This document shows positions 7,623 through 14,584 of a DNA stretch of 64,000 nt, piece after piece. Source of the stretch: JBOGXB01 sp050694215 (GTDB lineage: Bacteria; Actinomycetota; CADDZG01; WHSQ01). The stretch's first letter is position 1, and the number at the start of each line of letters is the position of its first letter. Location: positions 1 through 64,000 of the forward strand of contig JBOGXB010000001.1 in assembly GCA_050694215.1 (NCBI GenBank), written 5' to 3'. A program made the translations under genes and the position numbers. The notes beneath the pieces were generated by a model. The model saw only the letters and a list, made by a program, of their open reading frames with translations. It was not told the origin of the DNA and did not search any database.

Positions 7623-8408
7623 ATGGAGGATCCCTTTGTCATAGCGGACGAGACGTTCTCCTCCCGGCTCATCTTCGGGACCGGTGGAGCGTCGAGCCTC
7701 GATGCACTCGAGCAGGCCCTCATCGCGTCCGGAGCGGAGATCGCAACCGTCGCTCTGCGCCGAATCGATCCGCACGCGCGCGGCTCGATCATCGATGTCC
7801 TGGACCGCGTGGGGGTCAGGCTTCTCCCCAACACGGCCGGATGCTTCACCGCGCACGAGGCGGTGACCACGGCCCGGCTTGCCCGCGAGGCATTCGACAC
7901 CGACTGGGTGAAGCTCGAGGTGATCGGCGACGAGCGCACGCTCCTTCCAGATCCCATCGACCTAGTCGACGCGACGGCAACACTCGTCGACGATGGATTC
8001 GTAGTCCTCGCGTACACGAACGACGACCCGATCACCGCGCGGCGACTCGAGGATGCCGGCTGCGCCTCGGTCATGCCGCTTGGGTCGCCCATCGGAAGCG
8101 GCATGGGTATCAACAACCCGTACAACGTCAAGATCATCGTCGAGAACGCATCGGTTCCGGTGATTCTCGACGCCGGGGTCGGGACTGCGTCGGACGCAGC
8201 TCTTGCCATGGAGCTCGGATGCGACGGGGTTCTGCTGGCCAGCTCCGTCACGCGCGCGCAGAAACCCGCCGTCATGGCGGAGGCCATGCGTCGAGCCGTC
8301 GAGTCGGGTCGCCTTGCCTACTCGGCCGGACGCATCCCGCGCCGACTCCACGCTGAGCCCTCGACGACCTTCGAGCGGCTCCCGGATCTCGGCCCCCCGG
8401 AGGGCTGA
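7623..8408 (+). CDS. thiG: Thiazole synthase
   Basis: Condenses deoxyxylulose 5-phosphate, iminoglycine (dehydroglycine) and ThiS-bound sulfur into thiazole phosphate. 261 residues, a TIM barrel. Motifs: SRLIFGTGGASS, LPNTAGCFTAHEAV, DWVKLEVIGD with the Schiff-base lysine at residue 97, VMPLGSPIGSGMGI, and VILDAGVGTASDAALAMELG. ATG at 7623 is preceded by GAGGATAG, overlapping the end of thiS. Last gene of the thi operon; the partner ThiE is 11.6 kb away at 20047. Confidence 0.96.
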   Translation: MEDPFVIADETFSSRLIFGTGGASSLDALEQALIASGAEIATVALRRIDPHARGSIIDVLDRVGVRLLPNTAGCFTAHEAVTTARLAREAFDTDWVKLEVIGDERTLLPDPIDLVDATATLVDDGFVVLAYTNDDPITARRLEDAGCASVMPLGSPIGSGMGINNPYNVKIIVENASVPVILDAGVGTASDAALAMELGCDGVLLASSVTRAQKPAVMAEAMRRAVESGRLAYSAGRIPRRLHAEPSTTFERLPDLGPPEG

Positions 8409-8433
8409 CGTCTATCCCGCGGCGTTCCGTCCG

Positions 8434-8446
8434 CCCGCAAAGCGGG
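8434..8446 (+). terminator. Small hairpin after thiG
   Basis: CCCGC-AAA-GCGGG lies in the gap between thiG and the next gene. It is short and lacks a T tract, so it may only be a weak stop or processing point. Confidence 0.25.
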
Positions 8447-8484
8447 TAAGACAGGGACAGCACCATGGCGGAAGAGGAGGCGAC

Positions 8485-8820
8485 ATGCCACAGAAGGCTT
8501 GGAGCAACAAGCGCGAACGTCAGTACGAGAAGATCAAGAAGAGCCAGCAGAGCCGGGGCAGGTCCACGAAGTCGGCGAAACGCGTGGCCGCGGCAACGGT
8601 GAACAAGGAGAGAGCTCGCTCCGGCGAGTCCAGGCAGAGAAGCAGGACGTCGACACGCGATATCTCGTCTGGCCGGCGAGGAGGGCTGCGGTCCGGCGGG
8701 GGCCCGAAGGGCCGCACCAAGGAGCAGCTCTACGCCGAGGCCAAGCGCCGCGACATAAGGGGCCGCTCGAAGATGAGCAAGGCTCAGCTGCAGAGGGCGG
8801 TCGCCGGCAAGTCGAGGTAG
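8485..8820 (+). CDS. Small basic protein with Rho_N/SAP-like C-terminus
   Basis: 111 residues, very rich in Lys, Arg, Ser and Gln. The N-terminus (MPQKAWSNKRERQYEKIKKS) followed by AAATVNKERARSGES resembles a group of actinobacterial proteins often labelled 'plasmid stabilization protein'. The C-terminal 35 residues (TKEQLYAEAKRRDIRGRSKM and on) look like the Rho termination factor N-terminal/SAP helix-extended-helix fold, which binds nucleic acid. The function is unproven; a chromatin- or RNA-associated role is likely from charge. Start fixed by GAGGAGG 4 bases upstream. Confidence 0.65.
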   Translation: MPQKAWSNKRERQYEKIKKSQQSRGRSTKSAKRVAAATVNKERARSGESRQRSRTSTRDISSGRRGGLRSGGGPKGRTKEQLYAEAKRRDIRGRSKMSKAQLQRAVAGKSR

Positions 8821-8829
8821 ACGCGCCCC

Positions 8830-9615
8830 GTGCCCGTCTACATCGGGACGTCGGGCTGGCAATACGATCACTGGCGCGGCACCTTCTACCCGGAGGGTGT
8901 CGCGCAATCGCGCTGGCTCGAGTTCTACTCCGAGCAATTCCGCGTCGTGGAGCTGAACAACTCCTTCTACAGGTTGCCGAATAAGGAGACCTTCACAGGG
9001 TGGGCGGAGCGGACACCAGACGACTTCGTTCTCGCAGCGAAGATGAGCCGCTACTTGACGCACGTGAAGCGATTGAAGGACCCGAGGGAGCCAGTTGAGC
9101 GATTCCTGAGGCATGCCGGGGGACTGGGGTCGAAGCTGGGGCCGGTGCTGCTTCAGCTCCCGCCGACGCTGAAGGCCGACGCGGATGTGCTCCGAGAGGT
9201 CCTCGGCGCTTTTCCGGCGGGGGTGAGGGTCGCACTCGAGCCGCGCCACGACTCGTGGTTCACGGACGAGACCGCGGCCGTCCTCTCCGATTACAACGCG
9301 GCGATGTGCCTCACCGACAGGCAGGCGGAGCCGGTGACGCCGGTGTGGAGGACGGCCGACTGGACCTTCCTTCGCTTCCATGAAGGGACGGGCTCCCCGC
9401 ATCCCTGTTACAAGAGGAGCACGATGGAGACCTGGGTCGAGCGGCTTGCCGACGGCTGGGGCAAGAAGCGATCGGATCTGTTCGTCTTCTTTAACAACGA
9501 TCCCAGGGCCTGCGCCCTGCGAGACGCCGTGGTTTTCGCGGAGCTCCTGCAGTCGGCCGGGTTCGAGACCTCGAGGGTGCCGGGGCGGCGCGCTGTGAAG
9601 ATCGATCGGAGCTGA
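8830..9615 (+). CDS. DUF72 (YecE-like) protein, first of a tandem pair
   Basis: 261 residues, complete DUF72 TIM-barrel protein: YIGTSGWQYDHWRGTFYPEG at the N-terminus, VELNNSFYRLPNKETFTGWA, FVLAAKMSRYLTHVKRLKDP, GPVLLQLPPTL, VALEPRHDSWF, and DLFVFFNNDPRACALRDA at the end. The biochemical function of DUF72 is not established. GTG start 9 bases after the previous stop suggests co-transcription with the basic protein before it. It is a diverged paralogue of the next gene rather than a recent copy. Confidence 0.85.
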   Translation: MPVYIGTSGWQYDHWRGTFYPEGVAQSRWLEFYSEQFRVVELNNSFYRLPNKETFTGWAERTPDDFVLAAKMSRYLTHVKRLKDPREPVERFLRHAGGLGSKLGPVLLQLPPTLKADADVLREVLGAFPAGVRVALEPRHDSWFTDETAAVLSDYNAAMCLTDRQAEPVTPVWRTADWTFLRFHEGTGSPHPCYKRSTMETWVERLADGWGKKRSDLFVFFNNDPRACALRDAVVFAELLQSAGFETSRVPGRRAVKIDRS

Positions 9616-9618
9616 CGG

Positions 9619-10515
9619 ATGGGCGACATCCTGATCGGCACGGCGTCCTGGACCGATAAGTCGCTGCTTAAGTCGGGTTGGTATCCGAAAGGAGCCGACA
9701 GCGCGGAGGAGCGGTTGAACTACTACTCCACGCAGTTCCCGCTTGTCGAGGTGGACTCGACGTATTACTTCCCGCCGAGCGAGAAGAACTCCCAGCTGTG
9801 GGTGGAGCGTACGCCGGAGGGATTCACGTTCAACATCAAGGCTTTCTCCCTGCTGACTCAGCACCCGACCAAGACCGAGGCCATCTATAAGGACCTCGAG
9901 GTGCCGGACAAACGCAACGTCTATTCGAAGGACCTGAGCGCGCACGTCGTCGACGAGGTGTGGGACCGGTTTCTGTCTGCTCTGCAACCATTGCAGGAGG
10001 CCGGCAAGCTCGGGGCTCTGCTGTTCCAGTTCCCGCCTTGGTTCATCATCGGTCGCAAGAATCGCGAGTACATCCTGGAGTGCGCGAAGCGGAGCGCTCC
10101 GATCCCCATACTCGTTGAGTTCCGTCACAAGTCGTGGCTGAGCGAGCGGAACCGCGACGAGACGCTCGAGTTCCTCGAGGGTCACGGGCTTGCGTATGTG
10201 TGCGTCGACATGCCTCAAGGCTTCAAGAGCTCGGTGCCTCCAGTCATTGCGGCGACGGCGAACCTCGCCGCGATCCGATTCCACGGGCACAACGACGCGG
10301 AATGGGAGTCGGGATCGGTCCAACGCCGCTTCAAGTACCTCTACTCGGAGGACGAACTGAAGCGGTGGGCCCCGAAGGTGCACGACCTCGCCGCCGAGGC
10401 CAAATCGACCCATGTGCTAATGAACAACTGCTACAGAAGTTATGCGCAACAAAATGCGACTGAACTAGCCGACTTGCTCAAGACGCAGGGAGCTCAGGTC
10501 GCCTTGCCCGGTTGA
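9619..10515 (+). CDS. DUF72 (YecE-like) protein, second of the pair; its 3' end is an integration site
   Basis: 298 residues. DUF72 features: ILIGTASWTDKSLLKSGWYP, VEVDSTYYFPPSEKNSQLWV, FTFNIKAFSLLTQHPTK, GALLFQFPPWF, ILVEFRHKSWLSE, AIRFHGHNDAEW, and the C-terminal MNNCYRSYAQQNATELADLL. The last 80 or so bases are noticeably richer in A and T than the rest of the gene, and fragments homologous to just this end recur at 12889 and 14480. I infer that the present 3' end was supplied by an integrated element that restores the reading frame. It begins 3 bases after the first DUF72 gene. Confidence 0.85.
   Translation: MGDILIGTASWTDKSLLKSGWYPKGADSAEERLNYYSTQFPLVEVDSTYYFPPSEKNSQLWVERTPEGFTFNIKAFSLLTQHPTKTEAIYKDLEVPDKRNVYSKDLSAHVVDEVWDRFLSALQPLQEAGKLGALLFQFPPWFIIGRKNREYILECAKRSAPIPILVEFRHKSWLSERNRDETLEFLEGHGLAYVCVDMPQGFKSSVPPVIAATANLAAIRFHGHNDAEWESGSVQRRFKYLYSEDELKRWAPKVHDLAAEAKSTHVLMNNCYRSYAQQNATELADLLKTQGAQVALPG
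10424..10434 (+). other. Inferred recombination core, copy A (inside intact DUF72 gene)
   Basis: ACAACTGCTAC, encoding part of the MNNCYRSY motif. The same 11 bases recur at 12890-12900 and 14481-14491, where they form the exact left boundary of the two orphan DUF72 3' ends. Confidence 0.55.
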
Positions 10516-10691
10516 GAGAAACCTGGGGGAATGATCAAGGCAGGATGTTGGAGCGTCCCGAGACCTGGACCGACATCAGTGTACGTGGCACCTCCTCACT
10601 ATCACTGTGGTGATTCCGTTGATCGTTGCCCTGTGGATCAACGTTGAGTAGTCTCATCTCTCGCTTTGGATGCCAGAAGGCCCGCTGGGTG

Positions 10692-11162
10692 ATGAAGCGA
10701 TGGATCGAACTCGACTTAAAGAGGGAAACCATCGAGAAAAGAACCGCAACAGATTACGAGAACAGCAAGGTAAACACCAAGATCAAGTTGGCAGCAGGGT
10801 GGATGGCGATCATGGCGCTCTACATCTACGCCGATTTCCTTTCGCTATATCGACCCGGCCAGATAGAAGAAGTACGGCGAGGCGTGATGGGGCCCTTCGA
10901 GGTCTCTCAAGCGACTCTGTTAGTGGTGTCTTTGATAGTGATGATCCCTGCGATCATGATCGTCTTATCGTTGCTTCTGTCGCCGAGAGCGAGCCGCTCG
11001 CTAAACGTCGTCCTGGCGATCCTGTACACGCTCGTCAATATCAACAATCTAGTCGGTGAGGAATGGGCGTACTACTTCTTGTTCGGGATTGCCGAGATCG
11101 CTATCACTGGGCTCATCTTCTTCACGGCATGGAGATGGCCGGTTACCGCAGGTATCGAGTAG
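10692..11162 (+). CDS. Four-helix membrane protein, DUF6326-like
   Basis: About 156 residues from ATG 10692 (an upstream in-frame start at 10626 exists but adds a segment unlike the family). Predicted helices: KLAAGWMAIMALYIYADFLS, a second at LLVVSLIVMIPAIMIVLSLL, a third around SLNVVLAILYTLVNINN and a fourth at YYFLFGIAEIAITGLIFFTA. The YADFLSLYRPG start and the closing AWRWP resemble DUF6326 membrane proteins of unknown function. Codon use is AT-richer than host genes, fitting its place in the inserted element. No clear ribosome site. Confidence 0.6.
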   Translation: MKRWIELDLKRETIEKRTATDYENSKVNTKIKLAAGWMAIMALYIYADFLSLYRPGQIEEVRRGVMGPFEVSQATLLVVSLIVMIPAIMIVLSLLLSPRASRSLNVVLAILYTLVNINNLVGEEWAYYFLFGIAEIAITGLIFFTAWRWPVTAGIE

Positions 11163-11289
11163 TGCTGCTACTAAGAACCGGCTGCCGGCTGACATCGACC
11201 TGGCTACGGGGCAATCCGAGTGAGCCGATTTCCGCAGCTTCCTTCCTGATTCCTGCAGCTTCGTAGTTCGATTTTCCCGTGGAGATCCT

Positions 11290-11311
11290 CCCGTCGGCGC
11301 GCCGCCACGGG
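11290..11311 (+). repeat. Hairpin CCCGT...ACGGG upstream of small membrane gene
   Basis: CCCGT and ACGGG flank the self-complementary GGCGCGCC. It lies between the two membrane-protein genes of element 1 and could be a terminator for the first or a leader structure of the second. Confidence 0.3.
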
Positions 11312-11341
11312 ATCGACGACGAGGGACATCCAACATGGCGT

Positions 11342-11677
11342 ATGTCTAGATCAGCAGGACGTCGGTACAGAGTCGCACTACTCGTTTGGGTGGTTGCCAT
11401 CGTGGGATGGTTGAGCCTGCTGGCCTTCGAGAGATTGACCATGGGTCCTTTTTCCTGCGAACTAGCGCCGGGGTCATCGATATACGGCGAAGCGTCGTGG
11501 TCATGGATCCCTCCGGGCGTCGATTGCGAATGGAACAAGGCCGTCAGCGGCGCCAGGGTGCCGATAGCCCAACCGCCGCCCAGTGCTCGATTGGGGACGA
11601 CGGTCGTTTTGCTGCTGTGGGGACTGGCTCTGTTGCTGCTACGGCCTCGGAATCGGATGACTGACGCAAGAGCTTGA
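11342..11677 (+). CDS. Small hypothetical two-helix membrane protein
   Basis: 111 residues. One hydrophobic helix near the N-terminus (YRVALLVWVVAIVGWLSLLA) and one near the C-terminus (LGTTVVLLLWGLALLLLRPR), joined by a roughly 45-residue polar loop with two Cys (FSCELAPG and VDCEWN) that may form a disulfide outside the membrane. I do not recognise a family. ATG at 11342 is preferred to 11279 because the extra N-terminal segment is non-hydrophobic and precedes a basic MSRSAGRRYR start typical for such proteins. Confidence 0.45.
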   Translation: MSRSAGRRYRVALLVWVVAIVGWLSLLAFERLTMGPFSCELAPGSSIYGEASWSWIPPGVDCEWNKAVSGARVPIAQPPPSARLGTTVVLLLWGLALLLLRPRNRMTDARA

Positions 11678-11734
11678 CGGAATCTGTTCTGAACGACCCC
11701 GTTCTTTGTCTCACGTGGACGCGACGATGTGAAC

Positions 11735-11803
11735 ATGCCGGTCATCGCAAGCTTCTACGGGATCGATATCAAACTGTACTTCCGGGACCGAGAAGGTTCC
11801 TAA
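11735..11803 (+). pseudogene. Truncated 5' end of a DUF4160 gene
   Basis: An ATG at 11735 opens 22 codons reading MPVIASFYGIDIKLYFRDRE then GS and a stop. This closely matches the N-terminus of DUF4160 proteins (MPxIxxFxGIxIxMYxxDHxPPHFH), which are often paired with DUF2442 antitoxin-like genes. The frame stops where the 3' end of the opposite-strand peptidase begins, so the gene was cut by a rearrangement. Too short for ordinary gene calling. Confidence 0.6.
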
Positions 11804-12762
11804 GCCCGACTCGCGAGTCGGTCGCTGGCGCGGATCAATTCGTTCGTGAGCTCTAGGGAGTCCGGAGCATGCCCGGCATTATCGACGATTACGAGCTCAG
11901 CCTCTGGCCACGCGCGATGTAGTGCCCAAGCGTTGCCAATCGGAGCCTGAAAATCGAAACGCCCGCTTATCAGGATTCCGTGGACGTTCCTGAGCGAGGT
12001 GGCACCGCGAAGCAACGCGCCGTCCTCTAACCAGGCGTTGTGGCAAACGTAGTGGGTGACTAGTCGGGCGTAGGCGAGGGCGAATTGACCATCGGTGAAT
12101 CGCGGGGACAACTGATCGCTGGGAGGCCAGTCCGCTGTCGCCGATTCCCATAGGCACCAGGCCTCGGCGGCCGGCTGATGGATCGCGGGATCGGGGTTTA
12201 TGAGCAGCCGGTGATACGCGTGGGCGATTTCGCCATCGCCTACGTCCTCAGGCAGCCACGCGCTCAGGCGGTCCCACTGTTCGGGGAAGAAGATCGAGAC
12301 ACCGCCACGAAACAACCAGTCGAACTCGGAATGTCGCCCCGTGGTCACCCCCCACAGGATCAGTCCCGAGGCGCGATCGGGGTGTGCTTCTGCATAGGCG
12401 AGGGCGAGGGTGCTGCCCCATGATCCGCCCCAGACGAGCCATTCCTTGACTTCCAGGTGCTCCCGAAGCATCTCGATGTCCTCAATGAGGTTGGCTGTGT
12501 TGTTGGTGATCAGTCTCGGATGTGGTGCGCTTGCATGCGGCGTGCTCCTTCCACAACCACGTTGATCGAACAGGACGATCCGATAAGCGCCAGGGTCGAA
12601 GAGCCGTCGGTGCCACGGCGCGCATCCGGATCCGGGGCCGCCATGGAGCACCACAGCGGGCTTGCCGTGGGAGTTTCCACAAATCTCCCAGTAGATGCTG
12701 TCGTAGTCATCTACCTGCAACATCCCCTGTTCGTGGGGGCCGATATCCGGATACAGGTCCAT
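11800..12762 (-). CDS. pip: Proline iminopeptidase (alpha/beta hydrolase)
   Basis: 320 residues, normal length. Removes N-terminal proline from peptides in the cytoplasm. The oxyanion region is VVLHGGPGSGCAPWHRRLFD, followed by FDQRGCGRSTPHAS, the nucleophile Ser in WGGSWGSTLALAYAEAHPD, the acidic residue in GILISGRFDFQAPIGNA, and the His in VDNAGHAPDS. All of the catalytic triad is present, so it should be active. It is the only leftward gene in the inserted element and its start lies about 55 bases before the element's conserved right end. Horizontal acquisition is likely from location and composition. Confidence 0.9.
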   Translation of the reverse strand: MDLYPDIGPHEQGMLQVDDYDSIYWEICGNSHGKPAVVLHGGPGSGCAPWHRRLFDPGAYRIVLFDQRGCGRSTPHASAPHPRLITNNTANLIEDIEMLREHLEVKEWLVWGGSWGSTLALAYAEAHPDRASGLILWGVTTGRHSEFDWLFRGGVSIFFPEQWDRLSAWLPEDVGDGEIAHAYHRLLINPDPAIHQPAAEAWCLWESATADWPPSDQLSPRFTDGQFALAYARLVTHYVCHNAWLEDGALLRGATSLRNVHGILISGRFDFQAPIGNAWALHRAWPEAELVIVDNAGHAPDSLELTNELIRASDRLASRA

Positions 12763-12775
12763 CGGTCGCAGTTAA

Positions 12776-12790
12776 TCGCACTATGTGCGA
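12776..12790. repeat. Inverted repeat upstream of pip
   Basis: TCGCAC-TAT-GTGCGA is a perfect 6-bp inverted repeat located about 14 bases upstream of the pip start codon, a possible operator or promoter-region palindrome. Confidence 0.3.
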
Positions 12791-12815
12791 CGACGCCTTC
12801 AGCTGGCCTGGCTAG

Positions 12816-12889
12816 TCGCGATAAATGGCGGGATTCGCTCACGGACGTCCTGGGAAACCGCGGGCAAGCACAGCGCTCATTCGGCCTAG
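12816..12889 (+). repeat. Conserved element right end, copy 1
   Basis: Begins TCGCGATAAAT, contains GATTCG near both ends and CAGCGCT, and ends CTAG at the core ACAACTGCTAC. It aligns over its length with 14405-14480. The middle carries the palindrome GGACGTCC where copy 2 has a GGTCG/CGACC hairpin. Location and conservation suggest a recombinase recognition arm. Confidence 0.55.
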
Positions 12890-12972
12890 ACAACTGCTAC
12901 AGAGATTACGCCAAGCGAAACGCGAAGGAGCTTGCAGATCTTCTACGAACGGAGGGAATCGCCGCGAGCTAG
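12889..12972 (+). pseudogene. Orphan 3' end of a DUF72 gene (copy B)
   Basis: Reads DNCYRDYAKRNAKELADLLR and seven more residues to a TAG. It is homologous to the last ~27 residues of the DUF72 protein ending at 10515 and starts exactly at the shared 11-bp core. Nothing of the DUF72 gene upstream of this point is present. Best explained as a gene end displaced by integration of element 1 (and itself perhaps brought in by element 2). Confidence 0.65.
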
Positions 12973-13031
12973 ACGCCGGCAAAGCTCTGCATCGACCGAC
13001 GTCGAGACAGGAGCGAGAGTAGGGTCGACAG

Positions 13032-13547
13032 ATGCCCGATGTGTTCGATACAGGGAAGATCGCTGCTGTCGCTGACGAGCGAACAACGCTTGATGCATTC
13101 CTCGACTACTACCGGGAAGCCATCAAAGCGAAGGTTCGTGGGGTGTCCGAAGAAGATGCGCGTCGCAGATTAGTTCCGACTCAGACGACCTTGGCGTCGC
13201 TCATCAAGCATCTCGCTCGGGTCGAGATGAGTTGGTTCCAGCACAGACTGGGTCAGATCCCACTGGAGGAGCTGCCTCATGTACAGCGGGTGTTTGAAGA
13301 TCCCGATAGCGACTTCCGTGTCGAATCCGACGAGACCGTGGAGATGCTCGTCGCTCGCTACGACGAGCAGTGCGCTCGGTCCCGCGAGATAGCCACTAAG
13401 AAACAGTTGGACGACGTCGTTCCACACCCGGCACTCGGCGAGGTGACGATGCGCTGGATCGTCGTGCACATGATCGAGGAAACGGCTCGACACGCCGGCC
13501 ATGCCGACATCCTGCGAGAGCAGATCGACGGAAGCACAGGCGACTGA
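13032..13547 (+). CDS. DinB superfamily protein (DUF664 type)
   Basis: 171 residues forming the expected four-helix bundle: RTTLDAFLDYYREAIKAKV at the N-terminus, TTLASLIKHLARVEMSWFQH with a metal-binding His, and WIVVHMIEETARHAGHADIL with the two further His that complete the triad. Family members bind a divalent metal and include mycothiol- or bacillithiol-dependent transferases, but most DUF664 members have no known reaction. Cargo of element 2 and probably co-transcribed with the methyltransferase that begins 16 bases after its stop. Confidence 0.8.
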   Translation: MPDVFDTGKIAAVADERTTLDAFLDYYREAIKAKVRGVSEEDARRRLVPTQTTLASLIKHLARVEMSWFQHRLGQIPLEELPHVQRVFEDPDSDFRVESDETVEMLVARYDEQCARSREIATKKQLDDVVPHPALGEVTMRWIVVHMIEETARHAGHADILREQIDGSTGD

Positions 13548-13563
13548 GTCAGATGCACCATGC

Positions 13564-14331
13564 ATGGGCTGCCGGGTAGTCGCGGTGCATAGAGACGACG
13601 GTTACTTCGACGAGCTGGTCGCCGCGCAGTACGACGAATCCGCCGAGGACATGTTCGATCCCGCCGTTGTGGGGCCGGTAGTCGACATGCTCGTCGAACT
13701 TGCGGGCGACGGGCCAGCGCTCGAACTGGGCATCGGAACGGGGCGTGTCGCGCTCCCGCTCGCGCAGCGGGGAGTACCGGTGCATGGGATCGAGCTGTCG
13801 AAGGCGATGGTCGCGAAGATTCGAGCGAAGCCGGGCGGCGAAGACATCGGCGTGACAATCGGCGACTTTGCAACGGCTTCAGTCGACGGGTCGTTCTCGG
13901 TCGCTTACCTCGTGTTCAACACGATCATGAACCTCACGACACAGGAGGCGCAGGTGGCTTGTTTCCGCAACGTTGCGGCACATCTCGAGCCGGGCGGTTG
14001 CTTCGTAATCGAGACCGGGGTTCCCGATCTCCAGAGACTCCCTCCGGGTGAGACGATCAGAGCATTCCATGTCAGCGATACCAGGTGGGGGTTCGACGAG
14101 TACGAGATCGCGACACAAGGCATGACGTCGCACCACTTCGAGCTGGTCGACGAGAGGGTAGAGCGTCTGTCGATTCCGTTCCGGTACGTCTGGCCGTCCG
14201 AGCTCGACCTGATGGCGCAGCTCGCGGGGATGAAACTCCGCGATCGGTGGAGCGACTGGAAGCGAGAGCCGTTCTTGAGCGACAGCCGCAAGCACGTCTC
14301 GGTGTGGGAGAAACCGACGCCCGAATCATAG
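13564..14331 (+). CDS. Class I SAM-dependent methyltransferase
   Basis: About 255 residues. SAM-binding motif I is ALELGIGTGRVALPLAQRG, motif II region VHGIELSKAMVAKI, and the post-motif segment YLVFNTIMNLTTQEAQVACF; then a beta-rich C-terminal half. N-terminal YFDELVAAQYDESAEDMFDP is typical of small-molecule methyltransferases with this fold. Substrate unknown. The start is uncertain: ATG 13564 is used, while GTG 13585 would begin MHRDDGYFDEL. Neither has a good ribosome site, suggesting coupling to the DinB-like gene. Confidence 0.75.
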   Translation: MGCRVVAVHRDDGYFDELVAAQYDESAEDMFDPAVVGPVVDMLVELAGDGPALELGIGTGRVALPLAQRGVPVHGIELSKAMVAKIRAKPGGEDIGVTIGDFATASVDGSFSVAYLVFNTIMNLTTQEAQVACFRNVAAHLEPGGCFVIETGVPDLQRLPPGETIRAFHVSDTRWGFDEYEIATQGMTSHHFELVDERVERLSIPFRYVWPSELDLMAQLAGMKLRDRWSDWKREPFLSDSRKHVSVWEKPTPES

Positions 14332-14404
14332 GGGCGTCATCGACAACGGGTCGTTGGACACGCGGGAAACTCCACTGCGGTGCTGATTAAGTCGCCTCCG
14401 GTAA

Positions 14405-14480
14405 TCGCGACAAATATCGAGATTCGGTCGGCTGCGACCTGCGGAATCACTATTTAGCCTCAGCGCTGATTCGCCTCTAG
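14405..14480 (+). repeat. Conserved element right end, copy 2
   Basis: Begins TCGCGACAAAT, has GATTCG at both ends, GGTCG-GCTG-CGACC as a hairpin, the perfect palindrome TCAGCGCTGA, and ends CTCTAG at core C. It aligns with 12816-12889 with only small gaps. Confidence 0.55.
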
Positions 14481-14560
14481 ACAACTGCTACCGGGACTAC
14501 GCGCGGCGCAACGCGCGCGAGCTCGCGGCGTGGCTCAGGGCTTCAGGAGGTCGCGCAGAC
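14480..14560 (+). pseudogene. Orphan 3' end of a DUF72 gene (copy C, probably the original host end)
   Basis: Reads DNCYRDYARRNARELAAWLR then ASGGRA, homologous to DUF72 C-termini, beginning at the same core as copy B. Unlike copies A and B its base composition is as G+C-rich as the host genes around it, so I infer that this is the original 3' end of the resident DUF72 gene, pushed about 4 kb downstream. No stop follows in this frame, consistent with decay. Confidence 0.6.
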
Positions 14561-14584
14561 CTCGGCGCCCTGAGGAGACCTCGA

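Larger units (their letters stand above)
10424..12889 (+). mobile_element. Cassette-like integrated element 1 at the DUF72 3' end
   Basis: Bounded on the left by core A in the DUF72 gene and on the right by the conserved segment at 12816-12889 that directly precedes core B. Length core to core is 2466 bp. Cargo: a DUF6326-type membrane protein, a second membrane protein, a truncated DUF4160 start and, on the opposite strand, a proline iminopeptidase. G+C is visibly below that of flanking host genes. No integrase, transposase or terminal inverted repeat is encoded, so mobility would depend on a recombinase elsewhere. The element is an inference from the repeat pattern. Confidence 0.55.
12890..14480 (+). 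mobile_element. Cassette-like integrated element 2
   Basis: Spans from core B to the second conserved right end, 1591 bp core to core. Cargo is a DinB/DUF664 protein and a methyltransferase, both rightward. As in element 1 there is no recombinase gene. The two elements sit head to tail at one site, as expected if the 3' end of DUF72 is a repeated insertion target. Confidence 0.5.

Noticed and set aside
10424..14491. Integron attC sites or an integron cassette array
   Set aside because: Cassette-like repeats are present, but the GTTRRRY/RYYYAAC cores are not, cargo lies in both orientations, and the repeats match a DUF72 3' end instead.
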